Shown here piece after piece: positions 47,079 to 57,224 of a stretch of 64,000 nucleotides of DNA. Numbering within the stretch: position 1 is the first letter of the stretch; every line of letters starts with the position of its first letter. Position numbers and translations under genes: made by a program. The notes beneath the pieces were generated by a model. It was not told the origin of the DNA and did no database searches. It saw only the letters and a program-made list of their open reading frames with translations. The DNA comes from Hexactinellida sp. DTS-2022 (taxonomy: Eukaryota; Porifera; Hexactinellida). The stretch spans positions 930,001-994,000 of the forward strand of contig JAPNXP010000003.1 in assembly GCA_028753945.1 (NCBI GenBank), given 5' to 3'.

Positions 47079-47552
47079 CGCTGCAATTGGTCGACTTTTG
47101 TAGGTTTGCAATTGGTCGACTTTTGTAGGTATGCAATTGGACGACTATTCTAAGGTATGCAATTGGTCGACTATTCTAGAGTGTGCAATTGGTCGACTAT
47201 TCTAGGGTATGCAATTGGTCGACTATTCTAAGGTATGCAATTGGTCGACTATTCTAAGGTATGCAATTGGTCGACTATTCTAAGGTATGCAATTGGTCGA
47301 CTATTCTAAGCTAAGGTATGCAATTGGTCGACTATTCTAGGGTATGCAATTGGTCGACTATTCTAAGGTATGCAATTGGTCGACTATTCTAAGCTAAGGT
47401 ATGCAATTGGTCGACTATTCTAGGGCATGCAATTGGTCGACTATTCTAAGGTATGCAATTGATCGACTATTCTAAGGTATGCAATTGGTCGACTATTCTA
47501 GGGTATGCAATTGGTCGACTATTCTAAGCTAAGGTATGCAATTGGTCGACAT
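47079..47552 (+). repeat. Left subterminal array, ~18 units of 26 bp
   Basis: The unit is GCAATTGGTCGACTATTCTA plus AGGTAT, with variants GGGTAT and a 5-bp extension AGCTA. The first two units, next to the terminus, read TTTTGTAGG instead of TATTCTA. Each unit has the palindromes CAATTG and GTCGAC. In other MULEs and hATs such arrays bind transposase. Confidence 0.93.
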
Positions 47553-48589
47553 AGGTTTCATCTAATCTGATGCTATACATTCTCAGGGTGTGAAATATAC
47601 ACACCCTTTCTTTTATATAAATACCAGTTTTATTATCCATATTTTATATCTAAATAAGTATTCATTCGAAACTGCATTCATCATAACATTTCATATTGCA
47701 TCATGGAATATACTCGCGGGCATTATAAACATAAAAGAGGAACAATCTTTTCAACATCGGATGGTTTCAAATATACACAGTATAAAGTAAAATCTCAGAT
47801 TACATATCTACGATGTGTGCTATATAAGGATACAAGTAATGTAAAGGATCTGCGAAGTTGAAAGCCGAATTTAATACTATTGTACCCTTAAACCCTCATA
47901 ATCATCCAATTTCTCACTATAAAGCTGACATTTTCGAATTAAAATCAAAGTGTCTAAACGCGGCGAGATCTTCACGTGACAGATTATCTAAGGTATTTAA
48001 GCAAGTAGTCCGCGATGATCCTGCTGCTGCTCTTGTGTCTTACAAAAGTTTAGAGGCTACAATGTATCGAGCAAGAAGGGAAATAGAGCCTCCTATTCCT
48101 AGAACTCCTATCGAATTTTTGGAAATGATACCATTATCACCGTTCGGTATATATTTCAAAGGTGAGGTACAAGTAGGTTGTGATGTTGGAATAGTCTTTT
48201 TCTCAGATAAGATGTCTACTATACTCTCTGAAGTAGAAGACGTGTATTTCGATGGAACATTTTACACAGTGCCATCTCAGTTTTATCAACTGTGGACCAT
48301 TTTCGCACGCTTCCAACGCCACGTGCTACCAGTTATCCACTGTCTCCTTACATCTAAGAGTGAAGAACTCTACACTGCTATTTTAGCGAAAGTTCATGAG
48401 CTTATTCCTCAACTAATGCCTATCCATGGGATGTCTGATTGGGAAGAGGGGGCTAGAAATGCTGTGAAGAAACAGTTTCAGGGTATTTATCTTAGAGGTT
48501 GTTACTTTCATTACTCCCAAAGTATTTGGCGGAAGGTTCAAAAATTAGGCCTTTCCAATGTCTACCATTCAGGGTTGGAATTTAACCCG

Positions 48590-48690
48590 GGTTAAATAGG
48601 TTTAGCCCAGCCCAGTGGGTTAAACCCGGGTTAAATGCGGTTAAACCCGGGTTAAATGGGGTTAAACCCGGGTTAAATGGGGTTAAACCG
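48590..48690. repeat. Subterminal AACCCGGGTTAA palindromes, left end of the hAT
   Basis: Four to five copies of TTAAACCCGGGTTAAAT-type palindromes in about 100 bp next to the terminus. The right end (50780-50880) has GGGTTTAACCCGGGTTAAAC and TTTAACCCACTTTAACCCAC half sites. Probable transposase-binding sites. Confidence 0.75.
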
Positions 48691-48838
48691 GGTGGGGAAT
48701 TATTAAATAGGTCTAAAGTGAACACGTAAGTTTTAATAGAGATTAGTTCATTTATCCATACATTGAATCGATAATAACTCATAACTATGATTAATATATT
48801 TCCAAACTTAATAATTATGTAGAATAATTCTACTCAAA

Positions 48839-50521
48839 TTACCAGTCGAAATCGATTGTACCCCTCAATTCACGATAACAAGTGACAAGTTTTGCTGCTT
48901 TCTCTAATCCCAACCTATTCCGGAGTTTAGTTTGGATAAAGCTAAAATTAGAAAATATCCGCTCAATAGAAGCCGAACTTGCTGGTAGTTTAAGTAGACG
49001 AAGGGCTAAGTCGCTCAATTCTGGATTCACATTTTTATGGGTTTTCTTGATGCATAACCACCATACACATGGGTCTATCTTTTCTAGAAAAGTCTCGCTA
49101 AACATGTGACTTGGAAACGGCATTGCCTCTGCTTCAAATGCGCATAAGTCAACTTGTACTCCCTGCCATTTGCTAGAAACCAATTGATGAGCGGATTCTA
49201 AGTGTTCAGTAGCCATGCCTCTTCCTCGATACTTAGGATGTAGCAAAAATGCAAGAAAATGAAATGGGGTCATTGCTTGCGTAAAGCGATTATTGATTTT
49301 TTCCTGATAAGGATATAGTAAATCATCATTAATTAGATTTAACCAACAGTGACAGGCGTCAGCGATACTTGAGTTATCTCCTTGAAGAATATTTAGCGCG
49401 TTAGAAATCGGTTGTAATTGATCTTGCAGGTATTTTGCCTGGTTCGAGAGGCCAGTGTTGTTTAAAATACTTACTATTCGCTTTTCGATAGCGTCCTCAT
49501 GTTGGGCATTGATCGTTAAATAAAATGGCCTATTCTTGTTGAATATCTTAATACACTCTAACTGACTATTCCATCTTGTTGCTCCTGGAATTTGTGGTTT
49601 AACTGCACCTTGTTCCGAAAATTCAGAAAGGAGAGCGCCTGGAGTATGATGATTTCGGAAGTATTTGCTTACATCAACAATTGGGTTTATGATCTGTTGA
49701 GGAGTGACATCTTGCCCTAAAAGATTTAGCAGATGCGATGAGCAACCATAGGTAATTAGAGAATTATCCACTTCGCACAACTTGTGACGCATCGCTTCCA
49801 TTTTCCTTTCGTTATCAGTTACAACTCCTACCGTGCGACATTGGAATTTAGTTTCAGCTTCCGCAATAGCCTTCTGGAACAATTCCGCACAGAATGAAGC
49901 AGTCTTTTTGTTTGCACCTGTATCCACTGCATTGAGAAAATATGTTTTTGAACCAGTATGGATGGAAGTAGCGATAACTGGATTATTGTGGATATCACTC
50001 CAGCCATCTTGAATTAATGTAACCTCTTTACCTCTTGTTTGTTCACAAATATGTTCATTTATTCGCTCATGTACGTTATTAAGAAGGTTTCCAGCTAATT
50101 CTTTTCTGTTTGGAGGAGAATAACCTGGTCGAAGAAGAGATACCATGGCTTTGAACTCCTTATGTTCAGCTATATTGAATGGGATATTACATGCATAAAA
50201 GAACCTAGCTATCTGAAGGTCTAATTGAGTAGCTGCTGCACAATCAGTCTTTATACAAAAGGATGACATCTGTGGCTGGCACGTCTTAGGACGCTTAGCT
50301 GGTATTGGTAGTGTCTGTGGCAAGCTTTCAACTATCAAATCATGTTGCTGTTCTGGATGTGCACTACAACTTATAGCTGGACAACGTTTTCTGTGATTCC
50401 GTAGCCGCTCTATCTTATCACTGACTAAATAATTGCAATCAATGCATTTCATTTTTGAACCATCCACTTTAAGAAAAAAGCTCCTAGTGGGATCACTGGG
50501 CCTGCCAATTAAACTAGCCAT
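48839..50521 (-). CDS. hAT transposase, 560 residues, intact
   Basis: Starts MASLIGRPSDPTRSFFLKVD and ends at a TAA, all in one frame. A BED-like N-terminal finger has CIDCNYLVSD with RNHRKRC (about residues 25-48). DUF659-like core: VTLIQDGWSDIHNNPVIATS (Asp near 172), VGVVTDNERKMEAMRHKL (Asp near 237) and YGCSSHLLNLLGQD (Cys-His near 262), then GATRWNSQLECI. The dimerisation block LPASSASIERIFSNFSFIQT and KLRNRL is near 520-545, with the catalytic Glu in SIERIF. All blocks of an active hAT enzyme are present, and no frameshift or stop is seen. It lies opposite to the disrupted MULE gene. Activity is not shown by sequence alone. Confidence 0.92.
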   Translation of the reverse strand: MASLIGRPSDPTRSFFLKVDGSKMKCIDCNYLVSDKIERLRNHRKRCPAISCSAHPEQQHDLIVESLPQTLPIPAKRPKTCQPQMSSFCIKTDCAAATQLDLQIARFFYACNIPFNIAEHKEFKAMVSLLRPGYSPPNRKELAGNLLNNVHERINEHICEQTRGKEVTLIQDGWSDIHNNPVIATSIHTGSKTYFLNAVDTGANKKTASFCAELFQKAIAEAETKFQCRTVGVVTDNERKMEAMRHKLCEVDNSLITYGCSSHLLNLLGQDVTPQQIINPIVDVSKYFRNHHTPGALLSEFSEQGAVKPQIPGATRWNSQLECIKIFNKNRPFYLTINAQHEDAIEKRIVSILNNTGLSNQAKYLQDQLQPISNALNILQGDNSSIADACHCWLNLINDDLLYPYQEKINNRFTQAMTPFHFLAFLLHPKYRGRGMATEHLESAHQLVSSKWQGVQVDLCAFEAEAMPFPSHMFSETFLEKIDPCVWWLCIKKTHKNVNPELSDLALRLLKLPASSASIERIFSNFSFIQTKLRNRLGLEKAAKLVTCYRELRGTIDFDW

Positions 50522-51705
50522 TGCATATAAGGTATGTGGATAACAGTAAATGTATTCTGAATGTTACTAGAAGTCTTATTTTTGGGAATATGAATTCGTA
50601 GTATTTTATAGCATTCGTAGTACATATTTGTTATCAGATTATTCGAACTTCTATGAATTCCTATTATTCTTAAATCAAGAAATAGCAACCACTATTTCAG
50701 AATGTTGTTGATTATTAACAGAAAAAGATTCCCTACTGAAACAATGAAGTTAATAGACTTTAATCACATTAGCCAAATTTAACCCACTTTAACCCACTTT
50801 AACCCACTAAAATTGGTTTTGCCCGGCCCGGGTTTAACCCGGGTTAAACCCGGGTTTAACCCAGGGGGTGGGTTAAATTTGCCAACCCTGCTACCATTCG
50901 AATCAAAAATTTCGAGCACTAATCAGGACATTTATGTCTCTTCCATTCCTTCCTGCTGATCAAATTCTCTCAACATATAACCAACTTGAACTGGAAGATA
51001 TCTTGCTTAGTGCAGATAATATGACAAAACTTACCATCTTAAAGAAGTATATGAGAAAACAGTGGATAAATGGAGTTCCCACCAATGAACTCTCTATATT
51101 TAACTGCCAACATAAAACAAATAATGGGGCAGAGAATTATCACGGTCGATTAAAAAGGGACATTATAGTGTCACATCCACGCATATGGTTGTTTATTGAG
51201 ATCCTCAACAATACGATACAGGACACAGATTTAGACATAGAGCGTCTATGCAACGGGATTGAAATTACTCGCAATAGAAAGCTAAGGGATATAGAAAATG
51301 ATTATTTTCGTTTAAATTGCAAGCAAAAGCTCGAATCAGGAGAATATAGTCCGATTGTCTACCTCTATTCCATAGCCAACTCTATTCATATATATACCGA
51401 TTCGCTCAATGGAGAACTTCAAAACGACTCTTCGTCAGAATTTGAGGAGGACAATGAGGAACACAGCGAAAATGCTAACTGCTGTGTATGCTTATTACCT
51501 AGAGAATCAACAGTTGTTTTTCTTCCTTGCAGGCATGCTAAATGTTGTGAAGAATGCAGTACACACTTGGAAAATGTGCAATATGCAGGTGCACAATAGA
51601 AGATAGATTCAACATATTTACTTAGTATTTTTACATTCATTACTTCTTGTCATTTCTTTACATGTTTCAGTTACTTCAACTATTACACTTTAGTTTACAC
51701 TAAAT

Positions 51706-51859
51706 CAGGGTTTTTTTTATGGCTGATCTTGGTGTAAATTTTGCACCAAGATTTTTTGGAGTTACACCACGATTATGGGTCGGCCGCGGCGGCTGAAGTG
51801 TTGAGTTACACCAAGGCCGCGCTGAGTTACATCAATGTCTCAACCTTAAAAAAACCCAG
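51706..51859. mobile_element. 154-bp hAT-type MITE
   Basis: CAGGGTTTTTTTTATGG and CCTTAAAAAAACCCAG ends are flanked by the exact 8-bp duplication CACTAAAT (51698-51705, 51860-51867). The interior has GGTCGGCCGCGGCGGCTGAA and repeated GAGTTACACCA-like motifs. It lies between the MULE stop and the right array. Confidence 0.88.
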
Positions 51860-51903
51860 CACTAAATGAAAAATAATTAGATTAAAAAAATGTAAAAATG
51901 AAA

Positions 51904-52163
51904 TAGTCGACCAATGCAAACCCTAGAATAGTCGACCAATTGCATACCTTAGCTTAGAATAGTCTACCAATTGCATACCTTAGAATTGTCGACCAATTGC
52001 ATACCCTAGAATAGTCGACCAATTGCATACCTTAGCTTAGAATAGTCGACCAATTGCATACCTTAGAATAGTCGACCAATTGCATACCTTAGAATAGTCG
52101 ACCAATTGCATACCCTAGAATAGTCGACGAATTGCAAACCTACAAAAGTCGACCAATTGCAAG
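51904..52163 (-). repeat. Right subterminal array, ~10 units of 26 bp
   Basis: Inverted counterpart of 47079-47552 (TAGAATAGTCGACCAATTGC, spaced by ATACCT). The terminal unit again carries the AAAAGTC variant, so the order of unit variants mirrors the left array. Confidence 0.92.
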
Positions 52164-52169
52164 CGCGCC

Positions 52170-53037
52170 TTTAAAATAGCGCTAATAGTGAATCCATACT
52201 AGTCAAAATAAATTCTAGCTATTTACTCTATTTGGCGCAAGTCCTATTATAGTGCAAGTTTAACTCTACTACATTAGTACATGGGATTTTGCCACACAGA
52301 ATTTGCAATATCGATTTAATTCTTTTTTTCTATAGATTTTTAAATAATCACTCGATTTTATCAGAATTTTGGCATTATATAGTTATTAACTCTTTAACTT
52401 TGCATTAAAGTTGAAAATCGACACTGCAAAATCCCAAGTACAACTGATAAGGATTATTTTTGAGGAATAGTTTTTCTCTCCCCGACTTATACTTTCCGAG
52501 ATATGCGAGCTATACAAAGGTCACTATGAATTCTGAACAAAAAAAAATTCCACATAAATTTACCATATTTTGCAATGATTAATTTTTAACTCTCTAACTT
52601 TGTGTTACAGTTGAAAATCGATGCGAGATATTTGGTAGCTCTACTGATAAGGATCATTTTCGAGAGATAGCTTTTTTCTCTGTGACTTATATTTTTTGAG
52701 ATATGGTAGGGTATACAAAGGTCACTATGAATTCTGAACAAAAAAAATTCCACATAAATTTACTATATTTTGCTATGATTAATTTTTAACTGTAGACTGC
52801 CTAACTGATACACGTTGTGTCAGGAGGGAAACATGTCGGTCTATTCATTCAAATTTCGAGAAAATTCGGATTTAGACATGGTTTTGCATTCTCAATCGAT
52901 TTCAATCAAAAAAATCAAAATTTTCAGAATTAGTTATGATGACTTAGCATAAAAGTGAACTGCTCCACTTGCCACCGTCTTACTTTTGAAGATAAGAAAT
53001 GTAAAAATCTCACCGTGGGAATACCCATAAGAAGATA
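52170..53037 (-). other. Non-coding part of the Kolobok-like element
   Basis: Matches the gene-less family fragments at 9331-9660 and 12128-12330 (reverse complement) and, from 52790, the repeat at 17040-17380. An internal near-duplication of about 185 bp (52375-52555 and 52575-52760) repeats TTGAAAATCGA, CTGATAAGGATYATTTT and TATACAAAGGTCACTATGAA. Confidence 0.6.
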
Positions 53038-55921
53038 TTAGACTAATCTTATCTGTTTTAGGATATTTGGGTGGACTAATATAGAGTTGTGACAAATTGC
53101 CGGCGTGTCACCAAGATGCTGTTTTACTGCGAGTTGATAAAATGAAGTTATACGAGAGCACATTTCGTCACTAAGAAACTTTACCTCTACCGCATCCTCT
53201 CCCCACTCACCTCTTGGTTTAGTTTTTCTTATTAGTTTACCTCTGTATTTAGTTTTTAGCTGCTTATCTATGGCTTTCTCAGCACCTCCTAATGTTATAA
53301 GTCTAGTTCTCTCCCGTTTTTTATTGGATCTCGACTCCCTTAGTTGGTCTTTCTGATGCTCGATCAAGTGCGCCTTCATCCTTTTTCCAACGTGGGCGAG
53401 GCACTCGTAACGCTGAATTTTATGGAGAGGTGCTATGGCTGCGTATGGGTTATGCTTGGTAACTTTAGCAAATGTTTTATTATCGCCATCGCAGACCAAG
53501 CCATCGAATGCAATACCACGGGTTAGTGCTTTCTCTAGGAGCACAGTAGAAAGTTCACTTTCTAGACACACGCTAGAGTAAGCACTATACTTAGCCGGGC
53601 ATTGAGGCTGGTGGGAATCGACTAATTTATCGTGTTCCTCTTGGTCCAAGCATTGTTCCTCTACCATGTTAGCGATACGAGTACACTCGCGGCAACTATT
53701 ACACGCGACATCAAAAGCAAATATTTTTCCTAATGTCATACTAATTACGGATGCAAAACAATACCTACTATAACCACCACCACCTTTAGTCGACCTCTTC
53801 TGATACGCCCCATCGAACGAAGCTATGTCGTGAATCAATCCGTTCTCACATCTTCCATGGAGAGTCTCAAGCTCTAACGCAGCTCTATCCATGGATTGCT
53901 TGGCAACAAACTCAACTGCTACAAACAAATCCGACACTATGGAATTGAAGTGGTCAGGCGGAGGAGCTAGTCCAAGCATGGCATGGTATACCCCTAGTCC
54001 TTTCCTACCCACCCCTATCAAGCGACGCGCGAGAACGGATTGGTACACAGTATCATTACGCTTAGTTACTAATTTACCACCTATGTCAATTTTCTTACCA
54101 AACTTGCCAGAAACTGTCCAGAAATCCTCGCCCCGACCGCACGCCCCGCAAAGTAAAGTAAGGCTATTAGCAAAACAACACAGTGGTTTGGGGCACGGAA
54201 TAGTTGAAAATTTCAAGGTGTAGAAATTGCTTAATTATGAAATAAATAGATTTCTAATTGTGTAATTACTAAGTATTTCAAAAATTAACTTGGTGGAGTG
54301 CCTATAGCTAAAACTAGTAACTGTTAAAGATGAAAGAATGTATTTATCAAAATTCCTTAAATTGCTGTTTCAAAATATCAAGAATTTCAATTTGCTAGGA
54401 TTTCGTTTGTGTCTGCAATATACCTTACTCTTCTTATACTTTATAAATTTAACACATATTCAATCTATTCAAATTGTCAAATTGATCCAAATGTCTTATT
54501 AACTTCTCAAATTTCTTCTTTGGAGCTGTTTGACAAAATTATCAATATCAAATTATTTTGAAATTTTTAAGTATCCGCTAAAAACACATATAGAATTCTA
54601 TAGCTTAGAAATTTCCTGTGGCCATTCTATGATGGAACATATACAACATATTAAAATATTTAGATGCGCTTCGAATATAGAATTTATATTCAAATTCCAT
54701 TCTCTATTTTTCGTTGCTATGAAAATGCTAAAACTAATTATTCGCGACTATTCAGTAGTATATCTTATTGGTTACCCAAATGTAAGTAAATATTGTATAT
54801 TAAGAACAACTGAGCACTTAAGTACAATTTCATCAATGAGAGCAGCGAACTATGAACTCATATTGGGATTTTGATATTGAAGGAAGTTAGTTTTGCACAA
54901 TTCGGACGTTATTTAGTGTGATGCACAAGTGACAGCTATGCTAGAAAAAGTCATCTAGGATTTATATGAGTTCTAATACACATTATAATTACAATAAGTA
55001 ACAATCTAGCCCCTTTACATGAGTGTACAAATTCTTATATCCTTTGGGAACTGGACTTTTACAAAATATTCCCCATGTTCAACATATTTGAACAACAACT
55101 GTGGGTGAGTATTAAAAGATTGTTAACAAACCAAAATTTTTGTGTTTCATTGATTTACAACAAATCGCCTAGAACTAAACTTAAAAGAGTGGATACATCA
55201 TTTTTGATGATGCCATTCAATTCGCAGCTATCAATAACCCATATGCATTTAATACATCTCATATGACTATCTGCAACCAGGATACCTATTCTTTACTAAC
55301 TCCCATTTTAAACCACTGTGAACAACTTCCTCCCGGTTTTTCCCACAATTTTAGATTCCCTCTCTTACATATCTTACATATAGCACAGATGGATATAACA
55401 TTTTGCAATACACCAGAATCAATTACCAAATTGGAACGAACCTCTGATACGGATACCATCTGTTCTGTCAACTGCGGGTCTCTCACAGATATCTGACAGG
55501 TAACCCTTTCTTCTACTTTCAAAAAACCAGTACCAAGCTTCTTCGATGCGCTGGATACCGAACTCTCAGGGGCTTGTGACGAGGTGGCAGTGTCAGCTGA
55601 AGGCGGCGCTTGCGAACTGGTAGGACTGTCAGCTGATGGCGTCTCTCCTGAATCCTCTGGCGTTATCGTCCGAGATCTCTTCGACGGGTACAGCTTGCGA
55701 GGCGTGGCGAAGGATGTTCTATTCCTCTTGCTCTTCATCCCGAAATGCTTCTTCTTCTGCGGCGTCAAGGTTTTAGAGGGTGTACTAGCACCGGAAATCA
55801 GGGTCACCATGTCGACATCCTGTGAGAGACCCGTACTAGGTACCGTATGAATCCTCATCTCCTGACTGCTGCTGTCTGAATCTTCTGTAGGTAAGTATGC
55901 TACGTCTTTGCTTGTCATCAA
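53038..55921 (-). pseudogene. Kolobok-like (Mutator-type DDE) transposase, incomplete
   Basis: Two minus-strand blocks. The first, 55921-55286, has a Ser/Thr/Pro-rich head (MMTSKDVAYLPTEDSDSSSQ) and then ISICAICKICKRGNLKLWE, the Cys-rich N-terminal motif of this family. The second, 54216-53038, continues with GRGEDFWTVSGKFGKKIDIG, SFDGAYQKRSTKGGGGYSRY (first Asp), FAFDVACNSCRECTRI, GLVCDGDNKTFAKV (second Asp) and YECLAHVGKRMKAHL, ending KQIRLV. The 1.07 kb between may be an intron or an insertion. The expected tail (as at 39870-40290) is missing, and the last residues run into repeat sequence. The TTAA flanks agree with Kolobok. Within each block the frame is clean. Confidence 0.65.
54217..55285. 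other. AT-rich gap inside the Kolobok-like gene
   Basis: Separates the two coding blocks. A 114-codon plus-strand frame (54530-54874) has no recognisable relative. Possible splice sites exist (GTTAGT near 55300 and TTAAG near 54235 on the minus strand) but are weak. No transposon ends were recognised. Confidence 0.4.
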
Positions 55922-56075
55922 ATCTAGAATTCAAAGTTGCTATAAATATAGATAAATGGATATACAAAGATTTATCAAATTATTGTCCTTGTATATTTAT
56001 TATATAAAGTCACTATGGGTGTATAATAAATTGAATTATATAATTACTTCATCAATACTTTGATTATTTTGAAGA

Positions 56076-56150
56076 GTAGCGAAGACTGTTTGGTTAGGCT
56101 AAGGAACATTGAGCTGAGGGTCTCTGGTTCGAGACTCAGTGATGCCCTAA
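56076..56150 (+). ncRNA. tRNA-like SINE head, candidate
   Basis: GTAGCGAAGACTGTTTGGTT resembles a tRNA A-box region, and TCTGGTTCGAGACTCAGTGA carries a GGTTCGAGACTC B box 35-40 bp later, ending in GCCC. The cloverleaf is not convincing, so this is a SINE head rather than a tRNA gene. It lies near the right end of the Kolobok-like element. Confidence 0.3.
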
Positions 56151-56504
56151 AGTGTGTACGCACAGAAAAAAGTATACCTAACAGTTTTCATACTCTTATT
56201 GTTAGTTTACAAATCTCTATACGAATTTTCGAAAAATAATATAATTTGATATTTTTTTTTCTTTTCATATTCTGAAGATTTTCTGAGAAAGATGGGCTAG
56301 GTGTATGCGGTTTGAGAGGGCATACGTCATCCAAAAATTATCGTAATCAAATTTTACTTCATATTTGGACAGATTAGATGTCATAGAATATTTTGGACTT
56401 CTAATAAACACATTTTCAATTTTCTGAAATATTATTGAAATCTACGCCCCTATCCCCTTAAATATAGCGGAGCAAACAGGTAGAAGAGGAAATTTGTTAG
56501 AAAG

Positions 56505-57030
56505 CTCTATTTTTTGAAATGCGTTGATTTGAAGTCGATTTGAGCCTATACTAATTTAGTCCATATTAGTTTACATTGCTTGACAGACTTCGATTAGCGA
56601 TATAATCTTTGAAACCAATAGGAATGCTCGAGTAATTTCGAAATGTCATGATAATCAAAAAATTCCAACTAGTCACTCCGTAAGTATTGAAAGTAAATAT
56701 AAATACAACTAAGGGAGTCTGTCACGCAATGTGCAATAGTATGTACTAAGTTAGTATAGGCTCAAATCAACTTGAAATCAAAGCATTTCAACTAATTGAG
56801 CTATGATGTATACAAATCACCGGATTTGATTTCAGTATTGTTTTCTCATAGAAGCATTTTGGTTCCAATTACACAATAATAGCAGAAATAAGAAAAGTAG
56901 GATAGCTAGAGACAAGCTCTCTGTTACAATAATATAGCTAATATGTTAAATAAGATTAATCAATATTAAACAGAAATTTTTTGTTAGGGGTCATGCAGCC
57001 TAATCGAAGGGGACGCGAAGCCTTAAATAT
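56505..57030. mobile_element. Foldback TTAA-type element, copy 2, left-truncated
   Basis: GAAATGCGTTGATTTGAAGT, GACAGACTTCGATTAGCGAT and TAGAGACAAGCTCTCTGTTA match 12720-13900, but without the nested TTAA element. The right end GGGGACGCGAAGCC is followed by TTAA (57023-57026 region). The two arms are inverted repeats. It starts some 45 bp outside the Kolobok-like element. Confidence 0.65.
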
Positions 57031-57224
57031 ACTCTGCTTAATTAGACACAATGAAAAATAGCAATAAAATAATTTCATCTCTTTATGATAATTTCATCTC
57101 ATTCAAACACAATTATTTACATCATTCATACACTCAGTTATTATTAAACGTTGTGTTACTTAGAAAATTAAATTATATAATACCAACTTTTTTCGAAGAA
57201 CTACCTGAATTGTATATGCTTCTT

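Larger units (their letters stand above)
48570..50890 (-). mobile_element. Complete hAT transposon with an open transposase gene
   Basis: Inverted ends CAGGGTTGG and CCAACCCTG (longer form CAGGGTTGGMAAWTTAA) are flanked by an exact 8-bp duplication CTACCATT (48562-48569, 50891-50898). At 2,321 bp it is the expected size. Subterminal AACCCGGGTTAA palindromes lie inside both ends. The transposase frame is uninterrupted. The structure looks whole. Confidence 0.95.
47703..51650 (+). pseudogene. MULE transposase with FLYWCH-like finger, DDE core and C-terminal RING
   Basis: ATG at 47703. A FLYWCH-like finger spans the start (TYLRCVLYKDTSN, then after a one-base change near 47838 CKGSAKLKAEF and NPHNHP), giving Cys, Cys, His, His. 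The DDE core follows: VYFDGTF (first Asp, about 48250), SDWEEGARNAVKKQF (second Asp), GCYFHYSQSIWRKVQ, and NNGAENYHGRLKR with the Glu at about 51130. The hAT at 48570-50890 splits the gene after VYH. Near 51480 a RING finger begins: CCVCLLPRESTVVFLPCRHA then KCCEEC. Its last pair, KCAICRCTIEDRFNIFT, is read in another frame from about 51571, so a second one-base change broke the RING. The RING suggests ubiquitin ligase or protein-binding function; that is inference. Confidence 0.82.
47075..52169 (+). mobile_element. MULE with subterminal repeat arrays, holding a hAT
   Basis: The termini GGGACGCT-GCAATTGGTC and (reverse complement of right) GGCGCGCTTGCAATTGGTC are flanked by a 9-bp duplication, TTTAAAATG (47066-47074) and TTTAAAATA (52170-52178). 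Nine bases is the usual MULE size. Arrays of a 26-bp unit in opposite orientation lie at each end. The gene spans 47703-51650 and is interrupted by the hAT 48570-50890; a 154-bp MITE lies downstream. Without these, the MULE is about 2.6 kb. Confidence 0.85.
46931..56457 (-). mobile_element. Kolobok-like TTAA transposon, 9.5 kb with insertions
   Basis: The left end GGTGATAGGAGCGTAGATTT and right end (reverse complement) GGGGATAGGGGCGTAGATTT match at 18 of 20 positions and are flanked by TTAA (46927-46930, 56458-56461). The Mutator/Kolobok-type transposase lies on the minus strand at 53038-55921. The MULE 47075-52169 is nested in it, so the original element was about 4.4 kb. Family fragments without genes occur at 9331-9817 and 12128-12486. 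Confidence 0.75.

Noticed and set aside
47079-47552. CRISPR-like array of regular repeats
   Set aside because: The 26-bp units are contiguous without unique spacers, lie in inverted arrays at both ends of a MULE, and the genome is eukaryotic.
54530-54874. 114-codon frame inside the Kolobok-like gene gap
   Set aside because: AT-rich, Phe/Ile-heavy and without recognisable motif; likely chance.
54161-55320. CAGTGGTTT motifs at 54181 and 55310 (opposite strands) as hAT ends around the gene gap
   Set aside because: The similarity stops after nine bases and there is no 8-bp duplication.
55584-55850. Plus-strand 88-codon frame
   Set aside because: Shadow of the Ser/Pro-rich minus-strand head of the Kolobok-like transposase.
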